Positions 1 through 7,300 of a stretch of DNA of 20,778 bases are shown here, one piece after another. Source of the DNA: Pseudomonadota bacterium (lineage in GTDB: Bacteria; BMS3Abin14). The stretch's first letter is position 1. Each line of letters opens with the position of its first letter. The position numbers and the translations under genes were made by a program. A model generated the notes under the pieces. That model saw nothing but the letters and a program-made list of their open reading frames with translations. It was not told where the DNA came from and ran no database searches. The stretch is from contig QIFJ01000092.1 in assembly GCA_003229755.1 (NCBI GenBank), positions 1 through 20,778 on the forward strand. The letters run 5' to 3'.

Positions 1-655
1 TGGCAAAATTGCCAAGCAGGTCATCCACAAGGTCCATATTGGGCGCGGTCTGGTCGGTAATATCGATATCCTCAACGATCCTGAAGCCGGAGCTGCTCAC
101 CCTGTCGTAAAACTCGTCTATATTGTGCCCTCCGCCCATAAAGCTCTTGATCTCCCCCCCCCTCCTGAAAAAGTCGCAGATCATGAGATGGCCGTTCTCA
201 TTCAGATATTTGCTGGAATTTATTAGGACTTCATCAAGTCCGACATACTGGAAACTCTCGGAGAAAAGAAGCAAATCGTACTTCTTGTCCGTATTCAGGT
301 TTTCGAAAGTGCACTGGTAGATGGTGCATTCATCACCCAGTAGATCATGTGCGTATCTCGTCAGGAAGTCGCTGGGAGAGACACACTCAACTGAATATCC
401 CGTATCCTTGAGTTTTTTCGCTGTGGCCCCTGTTCCGCAGCCAACATCAAGAACCGTTTCTGTTAATTCAGGGATGTGTGAGATCAGAAATTCTGTGTAC
501 TTTTCCTGGGCCTGCGCAACATTAGAAATATCCAGGGCCAGGTCCGCCGGCCAGTAGCCATAGTGCATGTGTTCTGTCTTCAGAAAATATTTGCCGAAGA
601 TAAGGCCGACGGCAAGACCCACTTCTTTGGAATCAACCTGCTTTGGTTTGTTCAT
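1..655 (-). CDS. Class I SAM-dependent methyltransferase, 3' end cut by window edge
   Basis: Reading the minus strand from the ATG at 655-653 gives an open frame to the left edge (about 218 codons, no stop). It starts MNKPKQVDSKEVGLAVG. Residues around 69-75 read DVGCGTG, the glycine-rich SAM-binding motif I of Rossmann-fold methyltransferases, preceded by an EHMHYGYWP segment typical of small-molecule or lipid-type methyltransferases. A later LLFSESFQYVG segment fits motif II and the post-motif region. The substrate cannot be named. An AGGA stretch lies about 10 nt upstream of the start. The gene lies 235 bp beyond the secretin and has its own putative promoter, so it is probably not part of the pilus system. 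A run of nine G on the coding strand (plus-strand C run 154-162) sits inside the gene and is in frame in this copy. Confidence 0.88.
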   Translation of the reverse strand, partial: MNKPKQVDSKEVGLAVGLIFGKYFLKTEHMHYGYWPADLALDISNVAQAQEKYTEFLISHIPELTETVLDVGCGTGATAKKLKDTGYSVECVSPSDFLTRYAHDLLGDECTIYQCTFENLNTDKKYDLLLFSESFQYVGLDEVLINSSKYLNENGHLMICDFFRRGGEIKSFMGGGHNIDEFYDRVSSSGFRIVEDIDITDQTAPNMDLVDDLLGNFA

Positions 656-688
656 TTTATAGGTCCTTTGTCGTGTTCAATGTTCAAG

Positions 689-717
689 GTTATAAACGAA
701 CGGGCCCAAACTAACAA
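689..717 (-). promoter_or_regulatory. Putative sigma-70 promoter for the methyltransferase gene
   Basis: On the minus strand a -35-like TTGTTA (717-712) is followed after exactly 17 nt by a -10-like TATAAC (694-689). The expected start, near 682, leaves a leader of about 27 nt before the ATG at 655. The -35 matches consensus at four of six positions and the -10 at five of six. This is motif matching only. Confidence 0.4.
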
Positions 718-807
718 CAGTCAGCTGAAATTTGTGAGTATGTTGTTTGATTTTTTAAAAACACTCTCTGGCCAAACAAGAATGGGTGAGATGCGAGGCC
801 ACAAGGA

Positions 808-854
808 GCATGCGGCCGGAGGCGTATATGGGACATACGTCGAGGACCGGATGC
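808..854. repeat. Imperfect palindrome in the secretin-methyltransferase gap
   Basis: The 235-bp gap 656-890 holds no gene. Its GC-rich half (about 766-890) contains an imperfect inverted repeat at 808-854: outer arms GCAT/ATGC, then CCGG/CCGG, and inner arms CGTAT/ATACG around a short loop. A second small inverted repeat, GCGAC/GTCGC, lies at about 851-875. The style resembles short palindromic elements scattered in intergenic DNA of related bacteria. It starts almost at the secretin stop codon and could serve as a 3' mRNA structure, but there is no T-run making it a classical terminator. Confidence 0.4.
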
Positions 855-890
855 GACTGAGAACGAAGCAGGTCGCCCGTTATCGGCAGG

Positions 891-2138
891 CTAGAGAGTG
901 ATGAGTTTAGGCGTGATGAAGATAAGAAGTTCCTCAGTATCCAGAGTCTTACTCTTACTCTTGAAAATCCCACCGATAATGGGTATGTCAGAGATAATGG
1001 GCACACGGCTGGTGTCCTCACCTTCGGTCTCCTGCAGGAGCCCGCCTATCACTACCGTTTCCCCGTCCTTTACCATTACCTTTGTCTGTGCCTCTCTTGT
1101 GAGGATAGTGGGGAAACCGTCAACTACTCTTCCCCAGTCAGGTACGCTCCGGTCAGCCACGATGTCCAGTATGATCCGTCCCTGTGAGGTAACCTGGGGT
1201 CTGACCTTCAGGCTCAGCACCGCCTCTATAAATTCTGTCTCCGTTGTCCCGAGCCCCTCCTGGACAGTTACCCGCTGAACGGGTATCCGGACCCCACTTT
1301 TTATGATGGCATCGTTGTTCTCCAAAGTTGCTATCTTCGGGCTGGAGATGATCTTGCCCCAGCCCTTATCCTCCATGGCTGTCAGCTCAAGATCGAGGTC
1401 AAGTGATCCGGACAGTGTTGCATAGGAGATCCCGATCCCGCCGTAAACGGTAGTAGACGGAAGGTTCACAAGGCTGTTCCCGGTATCCGTACCGAAGACA
1501 TCGATCTGGTTGGCGGTGCCCGTTCGGGAATAGTCAAATCCCCACCGGATACCAAGCTCTCTTGCAAAGTTGGTGGTCGCCTCTACGATCCTGGCCTCAA
1601 TCATTACCTGGGGTGTGGGCCTGTCCAGCTCTTCTATCAAGCCCGCGAGCTGCAGCAGAGAATCTTCTGTATCTCTCACAAGAAGGCTATTCGTCCTTAC
1701 GTCCACGTTCACCGATCCATCGCTCGTCAGCGCCCTTTCAACAGTTTTGGCAAGTTCTACGGCCCCGGCGAAATTGAGGTGGTACAACCTGCTGGAGAGA
1801 GTTTCGCCCCGCGCCACCATGGCTGCTCTGCTCTCCACCCTCAGGATACTCCCGTCCCGAACAGCCTTAAGGTCGTTCATCCTGAGAACCGAACCCAGGA
1901 TCTCTTTGAAGGTGACCCCCCTGAAGCTGGCCGTGACGTTCCCCGAAACGCCATCCGAGATCAGGATATTTATCCTCTCCTGATCCCCCAGAAGACGGAG
2001 GACATCCTTAACGTCAGCATCCCTGAATTCAAGATCGTAGGTCTTTTCTGCCCCAGCCGGCAGTGCTGTTAATATGATCCACACCAGAACCAGAACCGCG
2101 AAACCAACCGGATTTAATTTCCACTTATTTCCTGTCAT
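891..2138 (-). CDS. Short secretin, outer-membrane pore (MshL/PilQ/GspD family)
   Basis: A 415-residue outer-membrane secretin through which the pilus or pseudopilus would pass. A hydrophobic signal peptide (about residues 12-30, ending PAGA) precedes an STN-like domain with FRDADVKDVLRLLG. One N1-type domain follows (RTNSLLVRDT, about 150-160), then the secretin domain with VIGGLL and PIISDIPIIGGIF near the C-terminus and a closing LLIFITPKLI strand. It is shorter than a typical PilQ (about 700) or MshL (about 550): no AMIN domains, only one visible N1 repeat, and no long C-terminal pilotin-binding tail. It is the last gene of the pilus block, 15 nt after the PilP/MshK-like gene. MshL is the best match by synteny; PilQ or GspD family membership is equally compatible with the domain. 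Confidence 0.93.
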   Translation of the reverse strand: MTGNKWKLNPVGFAVLVLVWIILTALPAGAEKTYDLEFRDADVKDVLRLLGDQERINILISDGVSGNVTASFRGVTFKEILGSVLRMNDLKAVRDGSILRVESRAAMVARGETLSSRLYHLNFAGAVELAKTVERALTSDGSVNVDVRTNSLLVRDTEDSLLQLAGLIEELDRPTPQVMIEARIVEATTNFARELGIRWGFDYSRTGTANQIDVFGTDTGNSLVNLPSTTVYGGIGISYATLSGSLDLDLELTAMEDKGWGKIISSPKIATLENNDAIIKSGVRIPVQRVTVQEGLGTTETEFIEAVLSLKVRPQVTSQGRIILDIVADRSVPDWGRVVDGFPTILTREAQTKVMVKDGETVVIGGLLQETEGEDTSRVPIISDIPIIGGIFKSKSKTLDTEELLIFITPKLITL

Positions 2139-2153
2139 GGCTACTCCCTCCCA

Positions 2154-2549
2154 TCAGGGAAGATTATTCCCTAGGGAAAACAGGGGTTTTAGGAGAACTT
2201 CCACAAGGCCCGACGGTCCCTTCAGGACCACTGAGTCTTTGAGTATCTTGACAACCCTGTGAGAGCCTATTTTTCCCCCGGCGTGAACTATTTCACCATC
2301 TATGACGGCAGCGGGTTTTTCGCCGCCTAGTATAACCGCCGTGAGTATGTACTTGCGCCCGGACGAATTACCGGAGCTCTTGTCCAGGCGGATCTTGGGA
2401 AGAAACGGATCAGGACCCCACTGAACCTCCATTGGCCTGTCCCTGAACCATTCGAGATCGAAATCGGATACTGCTCCTGCCCGAACCTGCCCGGGCACAG
2501 CAATAAGTATGAGGCAGCAGATCGAAGCCAGCAGGAATATCGTCCTCAT
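2154..2549 (-). CDS. PilP/MshK-like periplasmic alignment-complex protein
   Basis: A 131-residue protein with a Sec signal peptide (hydrophobic residues 4-18, likely cleaved after VRA at about 24) and a short beta-rich domain. DPFLPKIRL at about 47-55 resembles the DPF-type motif of PilP, and ILTAVILGG followed by VVKILKDSVVLKG looks like a PilP/GspC homology-region fold. In related systems this protein links the inner-membrane PilN/PilO pair to the secretin. I see no convincing lipobox (the ICC pair lacks the usual L-A/S-G/A context), unlike PilP lipoproteins. It overlaps the pilO stop by 4 nt (ATGA), so translation is probably coupled. Assignment rests on position, size and the short motif. 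Confidence 0.72.
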   Translation of the reverse strand: MRTIFLLASICCLILIAVPGQVRAGAVSDFDLEWFRDRPMEVQWGPDPFLPKIRLDKSSGNSSGRKYILTAVILGGEKPAAVIDGEIVHAGGKIGSHRVVKILKDSVVLKGPSGLVEVLLKPLFSLGNNLP

Positions 2550-3142
2550 CTTTCCTCCTTGAAAAGATATGTCGACGCCAGCACCTGGGCCTGGACATTC
2601 CTGCTGTCCCCTTCCGAGCCTGAAAGCTGTACGTTGTCCACTACGATAAGCCTGTCTAATGTCTCAAGGATAGCGAGATACCTGCCGATGTTCCTGTATC
2701 GCCCCTCGAGCTGAAGTTTGAAGGAGAATCTCGTAAGCTTTGGCCTGTCCTCCGGAGGATAGGGCAGCAGGCTCAAAACCGTTACGTTGGTCCTTCTGCC
2801 CGGCTCGGTCAGGCCCTCCAGCATCCCCGAGACATCGTCCCTGGTAGGGAGCATCTCCTTTGCCCGCTCGAGCCTCTCTTCCAGGCTCCGGTACTTTTCC
2901 AGAACCACAGCTTCCTGCCGAGCCCGCAGCTTCTTGTCATCAACCCTGATCTGAAGAGCGCTCATTTCCCGGGTCAGCTGCATCAGGTCTTCCGTGGCTG
3001 CCTCGATTTTCTTCTGCTTCGGGAAAATGTAGATATTCTGAAATACGGCGAAACCTATTATCAGACTCAGGAAGAAAACCATATTGACCACCAGTTTTCT
3101 TCCGGTTAAGAGCTTTCGAAAAAACTGCTTGAGACGATCCAT
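2546..3142 (-). CDS. pilO: PilO/MshJ-like inner-membrane alignment protein
   Basis: A 198-residue bitopic protein: a short basic cytoplasmic tail (MDRLKQFFRKLLTGRK), one transmembrane helix at about 17-38, a periplasmic coiled coil (about 43-95, rich in E, K, R and L), then a ferredoxin-like domain containing FSFKLQLEGRYRNIGRYLAILETLDRL-type sequence (LQLEGRY then ILETLDR), typical of PilO/GspM. In type IV pilus systems PilO pairs with PilN in the periplasm to connect the cytoplasmic PilM ring to the secretin. It lies 2 nt after pilN and its stop overlaps the next start. In MSHA nomenclature it corresponds to MshJ. Confidence 0.87.
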   Translation of the reverse strand: MDRLKQFFRKLLTGRKLVVNMVFFLSLIIGFAVFQNIYIFPKQKKIEAATEDLMQLTREMSALQIRVDDKKLRARQEAVVLEKYRSLEERLERAKEMLPTRDDVSGMLEGLTEPGRRTNVTVLSLLPYPPEDRPKLTRFSFKLQLEGRYRNIGRYLAILETLDRLIVVDNVQLSGSEGDSRNVQAQVLASTYLFKEER

Positions 3143-3144
3143 TC

Positions 3145-3732
3145 TCAGGTCCTCCCCGATGGCGGACGAAGGTTGGCAATTACCTCGAAGCTGTAAACCT
3201 CTCTGCCGCCGACCTTAAGCAACCTGCTGTATTCAAGGCGCACTCCGGAAAAGTCGCTGTGGTTTTCCAGGTAGAAGATGAACCTCGCTATCCATTTATT
3301 GGACAGGGCGGTACCCCTGAATTTAATAGTCCTCTCCACCCCGCTGCCGCTGCTGCTGATACTGTTGAGCCACGCACCGTCAGGGACGATGTAAGTGATC
3401 TGGGCCATGGTCCTGGACCACATGATACGTTCATTGACAAGGGAATCCAGTATCTTCAGAATCTGCCGATCCCTGGAATCCTTAGCCTGTATCGCCTCGA
3501 TCCTCACGAGAACCTTTTGAGCCTCGCCTTCATTGAAAAGGAGCTGGTTCTTCTGGTAGTTGAGCCTGGTGATGCTCCGCTGTATATCAATAAACCGCTT
3601 CTCGTACATGATCCCGATCATGACCAGACCCACCGTGAAAAGGAATAGGACCAGAAAGACGAACCACCGCCCCATTTCCATCATATCTCTCGGTTTGAAG
3701 CTATCAGGCAGCAGGTTGAACCTGTATTTCAT
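3145..3732 (-). CDS. pilN: PilN-like inner-membrane alignment protein
   Basis: The protein begins MKYRFNLLPDSFKP, which contains the conserved N-terminal NLLP motif by which PilN docks on PilM. A transmembrane helix follows at about 24-44, then a coiled coil and a periplasmic ferredoxin-like domain. I chose the ATG at 3732 because a GAGG ribosome-binding site lies 5 nt upstream and it puts NLLP near the N-terminus. A TTG at 3762 would add ten residues before it and overlap pilM, which is less likely. The gene lies 7 nt after pilM and 2 nt before pilO, in the standard pilMNO order. Confidence 0.87.
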   Translation of the reverse strand: MKYRFNLLPDSFKPRDMMEMGRWFVFLVLFLFTVGLVMIGIMYEKRFIDIQRSITRLNYQKNQLLFNEGEAQKVLVRIEAIQAKDSRDRQILKILDSLVNERIMWSRTMAQITYIVPDGAWLNSISSSGSGVERTIKFRGTALSNKWIARFIFYLENHSDFSGVRLEYSRLLKVGGREVYSFEVIANLRPPSGRT

Positions 3733-3739
3733 CCGATCC

Positions 3740-4777
3740 TCACTCTTCCAACGCCAGGCCAAGAGCGGTGGCTATCCTGCAGCCCCAGCTAACCAACAGC
3801 TCACCGTCCCGGAGTTTTCCAGATACCTGGATCCCGGAGAAGGGATCCATCACCTGGGTGGGCATACCGAGAATATCCTGAAAGAATTTATCTATCCCTT
3901 TCATCATCCCGCCGCCACCCGAGATCACCAGGCGGTCCACACCGCCCTCCCTGCGTTCCGCAGTATAGAAATGGAACGTCTGATACACTTCGTCCACTAT
4001 GGATTCGATGCTCTGGTGAAGGGCCCGGACAACCTGTTCGTCCCCGCCCTTTTCGGGACCGATCCCCACCGATTTGACCTTTTCAGCTTCCCACCAGGAC
4101 AGGCCGGTGGAGTGAGAAATGGTTTCCGTGATCACATCCCCTCCTGACGGGATAACCCTGAAGAACCTGATCTTTCCATCCTTCAGGACAACCAGGTTCG
4201 TCTGGGTGGCTCCTATATCCACCAGGGCGACCGTACCGGACATCTCTCCCATAACCTTCAAGCATGTAACCTGTGCCATTGTCGAGAACTCAAGACAGTT
4301 GATCTTCATCCCGACGTCTGTGAGATACCGGCAGAGATCTTCCAGGGGTCTTTTCCTGGTCACCGCTACGAGGTAGGCGTTCATGATATCCGAACCCTCT
4401 GATACTTCACCGAGGTTGATATGATCTATGACAACATCATCAACGGGGAAGGTAAGATCCTTTCGTATCTCCCATACAACGGCATTTTTCAGCTCCTCTT
4501 CAGGCATGGGAGGCAGCTTCCTGTAGTAGATATTCACCATGCTGTCGGGCAGGGACACGGCAGCCTTCCCGCCCCTGATGCCGTTTAACTGAAAAGCCAG
4601 CCTCAGGTCCTCAGCCAGGTCCGGCCGCCATCTGCCCGCGTCGTAGTTGCCTTTTTCTTTCTCAAGGAGGGCCCATGCCTCAACGACGGGATTCCTTGAC
4701 CCTCCCCTGATCTGAACCAGCTTGATATCTCTTTGTCCGATATCTATTCCAATTGTCTTTCCGGTTCGTGGCAACAT
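3740..4777 (-). CDS. pilM: PilM, actin-like ATPase of the pilus alignment complex
   Basis: A 345-residue cytoplasmic actin-like protein with phosphate-1 motif IGIDIGQRDIKLVQI near the N-terminus, a central VALVDIGATQTNLVV phosphate-2 strand, and an adenosine motif LVISGGGGMMKGI near residue 285. This is the FtsA/PilM/EutJ fold. PilM forms a ring under the inner membrane and binds the PilN N-terminus. The gene sits between the TPR gene and pilN. The 68-nt gap upstream contains a truncated copy of the palindromic repeat that also lies upstream of the pilin. The MSHA counterpart would be MshI. Confidence 0.93.
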   Translation of the reverse strand: MLPRTGKTIGIDIGQRDIKLVQIRGGSRNPVVEAWALLEKEKGNYDAGRWRPDLAEDLRLAFQLNGIRGGKAAVSLPDSMVNIYYRKLPPMPEEELKNAVVWEIRKDLTFPVDDVVIDHINLGEVSEGSDIMNAYLVAVTRKRPLEDLCRYLTDVGMKINCLEFSTMAQVTCLKVMGEMSGTVALVDIGATQTNLVVLKDGKIRFFRVIPSGGDVITETISHSTGLSWWEAEKVKSVGIGPEKGGDEQVVRALHQSIESIVDEVYQTFHFYTAERREGGVDRLVISGGGGMMKGIDKFFQDILGMPTQVMDPFSGIQVSGKLRDGELLVSWGCRIATALGLALEE

Positions 4778-4807
4778 CCATCGTATCCTTTCAAGAAATA
4801 ATCAATC

Positions 4808-4844
4808 TTGACAGGGTCGTAAAAAGTCCATCCATGGCCTTTTT
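4808..4844. repeat. Truncated copy of dispersed palindromic repeat
   Basis: The 37 nt starting TTGACAGGGTCGTAAAAAGT match the start of the longer element at 12425 with one substitution and a one-base indel. It lies just after the TPR gene stop, in the gap before pilM. The arms AAAAAG and CTTTTT can pair. The rest of the longer element is absent here. Confidence 0.8.
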
Positions 4845-4845
4845 C

Positions 4846-5652
4846 TTAATTCATCTTGTTCTTCCATCCCGCAGCAGTCAGTTCAGCCTCCACAAAGGAG
4901 ATCCGCTGCCTGACGCGGGGATCAACGAGGCCCGGATCACGATCCGGATTCGAAAGATAGCTCCTGTAGGCATCCAGCGCCTTGAGTTTCTTTCCGGAAG
5001 CCTCGTATACGGCCGCCAGGTTGAACTGGGCCTCCGAATATCCCTGCCTCAGCTCCAGGGCTCTCTTCAGATCAGTTTCAGCTTCGGCGTACTGCTTCAT
5101 CTTTCTGAATAAAACAGCCCTGTTGTTGAGAGCCTCAGCAAAATCTGGTCTGATCTTCAGGGCCTCATTGAACATCTCCATGGCCTCTTTATACTTACCC
5201 ATTCTCTTCAGGGTCAGGCCCAGATTGGATAACAGCTCAGAACGATCACCCGCCCCTGATTCGAGAACCTTCCTGAAACCTTTCTCCGCGGCATTCAGGT
5301 CGCCTATGCGCAGGAGACGCTCGGTGTTCCTTAACACCTCAATGAGTTTCCCGGAGCCGCTCCCATCCGTGGACTTTAAAGGAACAGCGTTATTACCGAT
5401 GCTGACTTTTTCTGACTGCACCGGTATAGAAACAACCGCCTTCGCCATGATGGACCTGGCCCGTATCACGGTCCCTATCCGCCATACTATCGTACCCAGG
5501 GCCAGGACCCCCACAATAATAACAACGACCATGAGTACGGATCGGGGGTATCTCTTCTTCAGGGGAGGTCCCTTGCCGAATTTCTGATCCTCAGGACCGG
5601 TATCTTTCCCAGCCGACTGAGCTTTTTTGAGCGCATCGTGGATAATGCTCAT
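4846..5652 (-). CDS. TPR-repeat membrane protein (MshN/GspB-like)
   Basis: A 268-residue protein starting MSIIHDALKKAQ, a cytoplasmic N-terminal signature seen in GspB/MshN-type proteins encoded next to ExeA/MshM ATPases. A transmembrane helix follows at about 39-60. The periplasmic part carries at least three tetratricopeptide repeats between about 108 and 245 (examples: SNLGLTLKRMGKYKEAMEMF and NNRAVLFRKMKQYAEAETDL). In MSHA and type II systems the MshM/ExeA-MshN/GspB pair helps insert or anchor the secretin through the peptidoglycan. It starts 3 nt after the MshM-like stop, with GGGGATAG as a possible ribosome-binding site. The exact partner is inferred from order. Confidence 0.85.
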   Translation of the reverse strand: MSIIHDALKKAQSAGKDTGPEDQKFGKGPPLKKRYPRSVLMVVVIIVGVLALGTIVWRIGTVIRARSIMAKAVVSIPVQSEKVSIGNNAVPLKSTDGSGSGKLIEVLRNTERLLRIGDLNAAEKGFRKVLESGAGDRSELLSNLGLTLKRMGKYKEAMEMFNEALKIRPDFAEALNNRAVLFRKMKQYAEAETDLKRALELRQGYSEAQFNLAAVYEASGKKLKALDAYRSYLSNPDRDPGLVDPRVRQRISFVEAELTAAGWKNKMN

Positions 5653-5655
5653 ATT

Positions 5656-7284
5656 CTATCCCCACTCCCCACGGTTGATATTCGCCATGAAATATCCCGT
5701 GCGGTTGTCCAGTATCCCCGTGGGCTCGATCCCCAGCATTTCCTGGAGCCTGACAAGGGCCCTTTCTGTTTTGCTTCCGAATATCCCATCCACAGAACGG
5801 CTGCCCAAGATACCTGCACCGGACAGGTAGTCCTGAAGAGCATAGACCGAAGCTCCCGCATCACCCCTGGCAAGGGAGCGGTCAAACCCTGCCAGAGACC
5901 GGTACAGGACCAGGGCGCTCTTGCCCTGAATGCTTTCTGCCAGCTCATCGATGTGTAAAGTGTTTTCCTCACCGCCGGTCGAGACAAGTCTCCAGAAACC
6001 TTCGGAACTCTCGGCGGGAAGTATCAATGATAACCTGTCCTGGCCGGCCCTTTTTACGATACCGACAGTCCCGGCTTTTCTCCAGAGACTTTCCGAAATA
6101 GGTATAACCGCGGTTTTCAGTCCGTACTGTCGGTCTATATCAAGGACCCTGAGGGCCAGTTCAAGGTCACTTACCTTGACGCTCCGTATTCTCCAAAGGA
6201 GAGCTTCCTTCCCGAGGTACTCAAAACCGGTCATAGCAAAGTACCTGGACAGGATCTCGGGAACGTTTCCCTCCTCCGCTGCCGCGGCCTTTCCTGACAA
6301 GTGGACATCCACCTCTTCCCGGGTCGGGACAACCGGCTCCACAACTGGCTTGCCCCCTCCAGGGCTGCTTATTATCAGCGGCAGAAAAGCCGTTATCAGT
6401 ACTACCGGAAGCAGGGCGGATGACCATGAAAAATCCCAACCGGGACTTCGCTTGCGTCCCGAGCCGAAGAGAACCTCTCTGGACGCGTTCCTCACCGTAG
6501 TCATGCTCACCCGATCCTCATCTTTGGCAAAAGCGGCTATCAGGGTGCGGTCACATATGAGGTTGATAGTTCGAGGAAAACCGCCGCTTAACGCCTGAAG
6601 CTTCCTGAAGGCTCCATTGGTAAAGCTCACCATGAGCGATCCCCGTGAAGCGACAGTCAGTCTTCTGAGGATGTAGGCTGATGTATCCGGGAGCTTCATG
6701 GGCACGAGATGTGTCCATACCGAAACCCGCTGCTTGAGCTGCCTGAGCTTCCTCGAGGCAAGCTTGTCCGCCAGTTCAGGCTGTCCGATGAGGAGGATCT
6801 GAAGGAGCTTTTCCCTCTCCGTTTCCAGGTTGGAAAGCATGCGAAGTTCCTCTAGCAGCTCAGGAGAGAGGTTCTGTGCTTCATCTACAATGAGGAGGGC
6901 CGTTTCTTCATCCAGGGCCACCCTCAAAAGGAACCCGTTCAGGTAGTCAACGAGATCCTTCTTGCTGGCCGATTCGGGAAGCACCGTAAGACCGAAATCC
7001 TGGATGATCGACCGGAGGAGTTCTTCGGTAGACAGGGTGGGATTAAGGACAAGGGCAGTCTTTGTATCAGGACCCAGGGAATCGAGAAGCGCACGGCAAA
7101 TTGTGGTCTTTCCCGTGCCCACCTCGCCCGTGAGAACCATGAAACCCTTCCTCTGATCGATACCATACCGGAGTTCTGCGAGAGCACGTTCATACTGCTC
7201 TCCACGGTAAAGATATTTTGGATCCGGCGTGAGCCTGAAAGGCTCTTCCCTCAATCTGAATCTTTCAAGATATACACCAGTCAT
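5656..7284 (-). CDS. mshM: ExeA/MshM-type AAA ATPase with peptidoglycan-binding domain
   Basis: A 542-residue protein. The cytoplasmic AAA domain has Walker A GEVGTGKT at 53-60 and Walker B LLIVDEAQ at about 130-137, with GQPEL and GGFPRTINLICDR as further ExeA-family motifs. A single transmembrane helix lies at about 288-307. The periplasmic C-terminal part ends in a PG_binding_1-like domain (about 475-535, with ALQDYLSGAGIL and VDGIFGSKTERALVRLQ). ExeA-type proteins couple ATP hydrolysis to secretin assembly through the cell wall. A strong GGGGAGGGAG ribosome-binding site precedes the ATG. It lies next to the TPR gene, as mshM-mshN do in MSHA loci. Confidence 0.92.
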   Translation of the reverse strand: MTGVYLERFRLREEPFRLTPDPKYLYRGEQYERALAELRYGIDQRKGFMVLTGEVGTGKTTICRALLDSLGPDTKTALVLNPTLSTEELLRSIIQDFGLTVLPESASKKDLVDYLNGFLLRVALDEETALLIVDEAQNLSPELLEELRMLSNLETEREKLLQILLIGQPELADKLASRKLRQLKQRVSVWTHLVPMKLPDTSAYILRRLTVASRGSLMVSFTNGAFRKLQALSGGFPRTINLICDRTLIAAFAKDEDRVSMTTVRNASREVLFGSGRKRSPGWDFSWSSALLPVVLITAFLPLIISSPGGGKPVVEPVVPTREEVDVHLSGKAAAAEEGNVPEILSRYFAMTGFEYLGKEALLWRIRSVKVSDLELALRVLDIDRQYGLKTAVIPISESLWRKAGTVGIVKRAGQDRLSLILPAESSEGFWRLVSTGGEENTLHIDELAESIQGKSALVLYRSLAGFDRSLARGDAGASVYALQDYLSGAGILGSRSVDGIFGSKTERALVRLQEMLGIEPTGILDNRTGYFMANINRGEWG

Positions 7285-7300
7285 ATGATCTCCCTCCCCA

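Noticed and set aside
563..901. Plus-strand open frame of 112 codons across the secretin-methyltransferase gap
   Set aside because: It runs antisense through the methyltransferase 5' end and the palindromic gap, has no ribosome-binding site, and its composition looks like translated repeat sequence.
755..1021. Minus-strand 88-codon frame overlapping the secretin 3' end
   Set aside because: Out-of-frame shadow of the secretin continuing into the palindromic gap.
3733..3762. TTG start for pilN adding ten residues
   Set aside because: It would overlap pilM and push the NLLP motif away from the N-terminus; the ATG at 3732 has a better ribosome-binding site.
3560..4147. Plus-strand frame of 195 codons opposite pilN/pilM
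   Set aside because: Fully antisense to two well-supported genes and shows no family motif.
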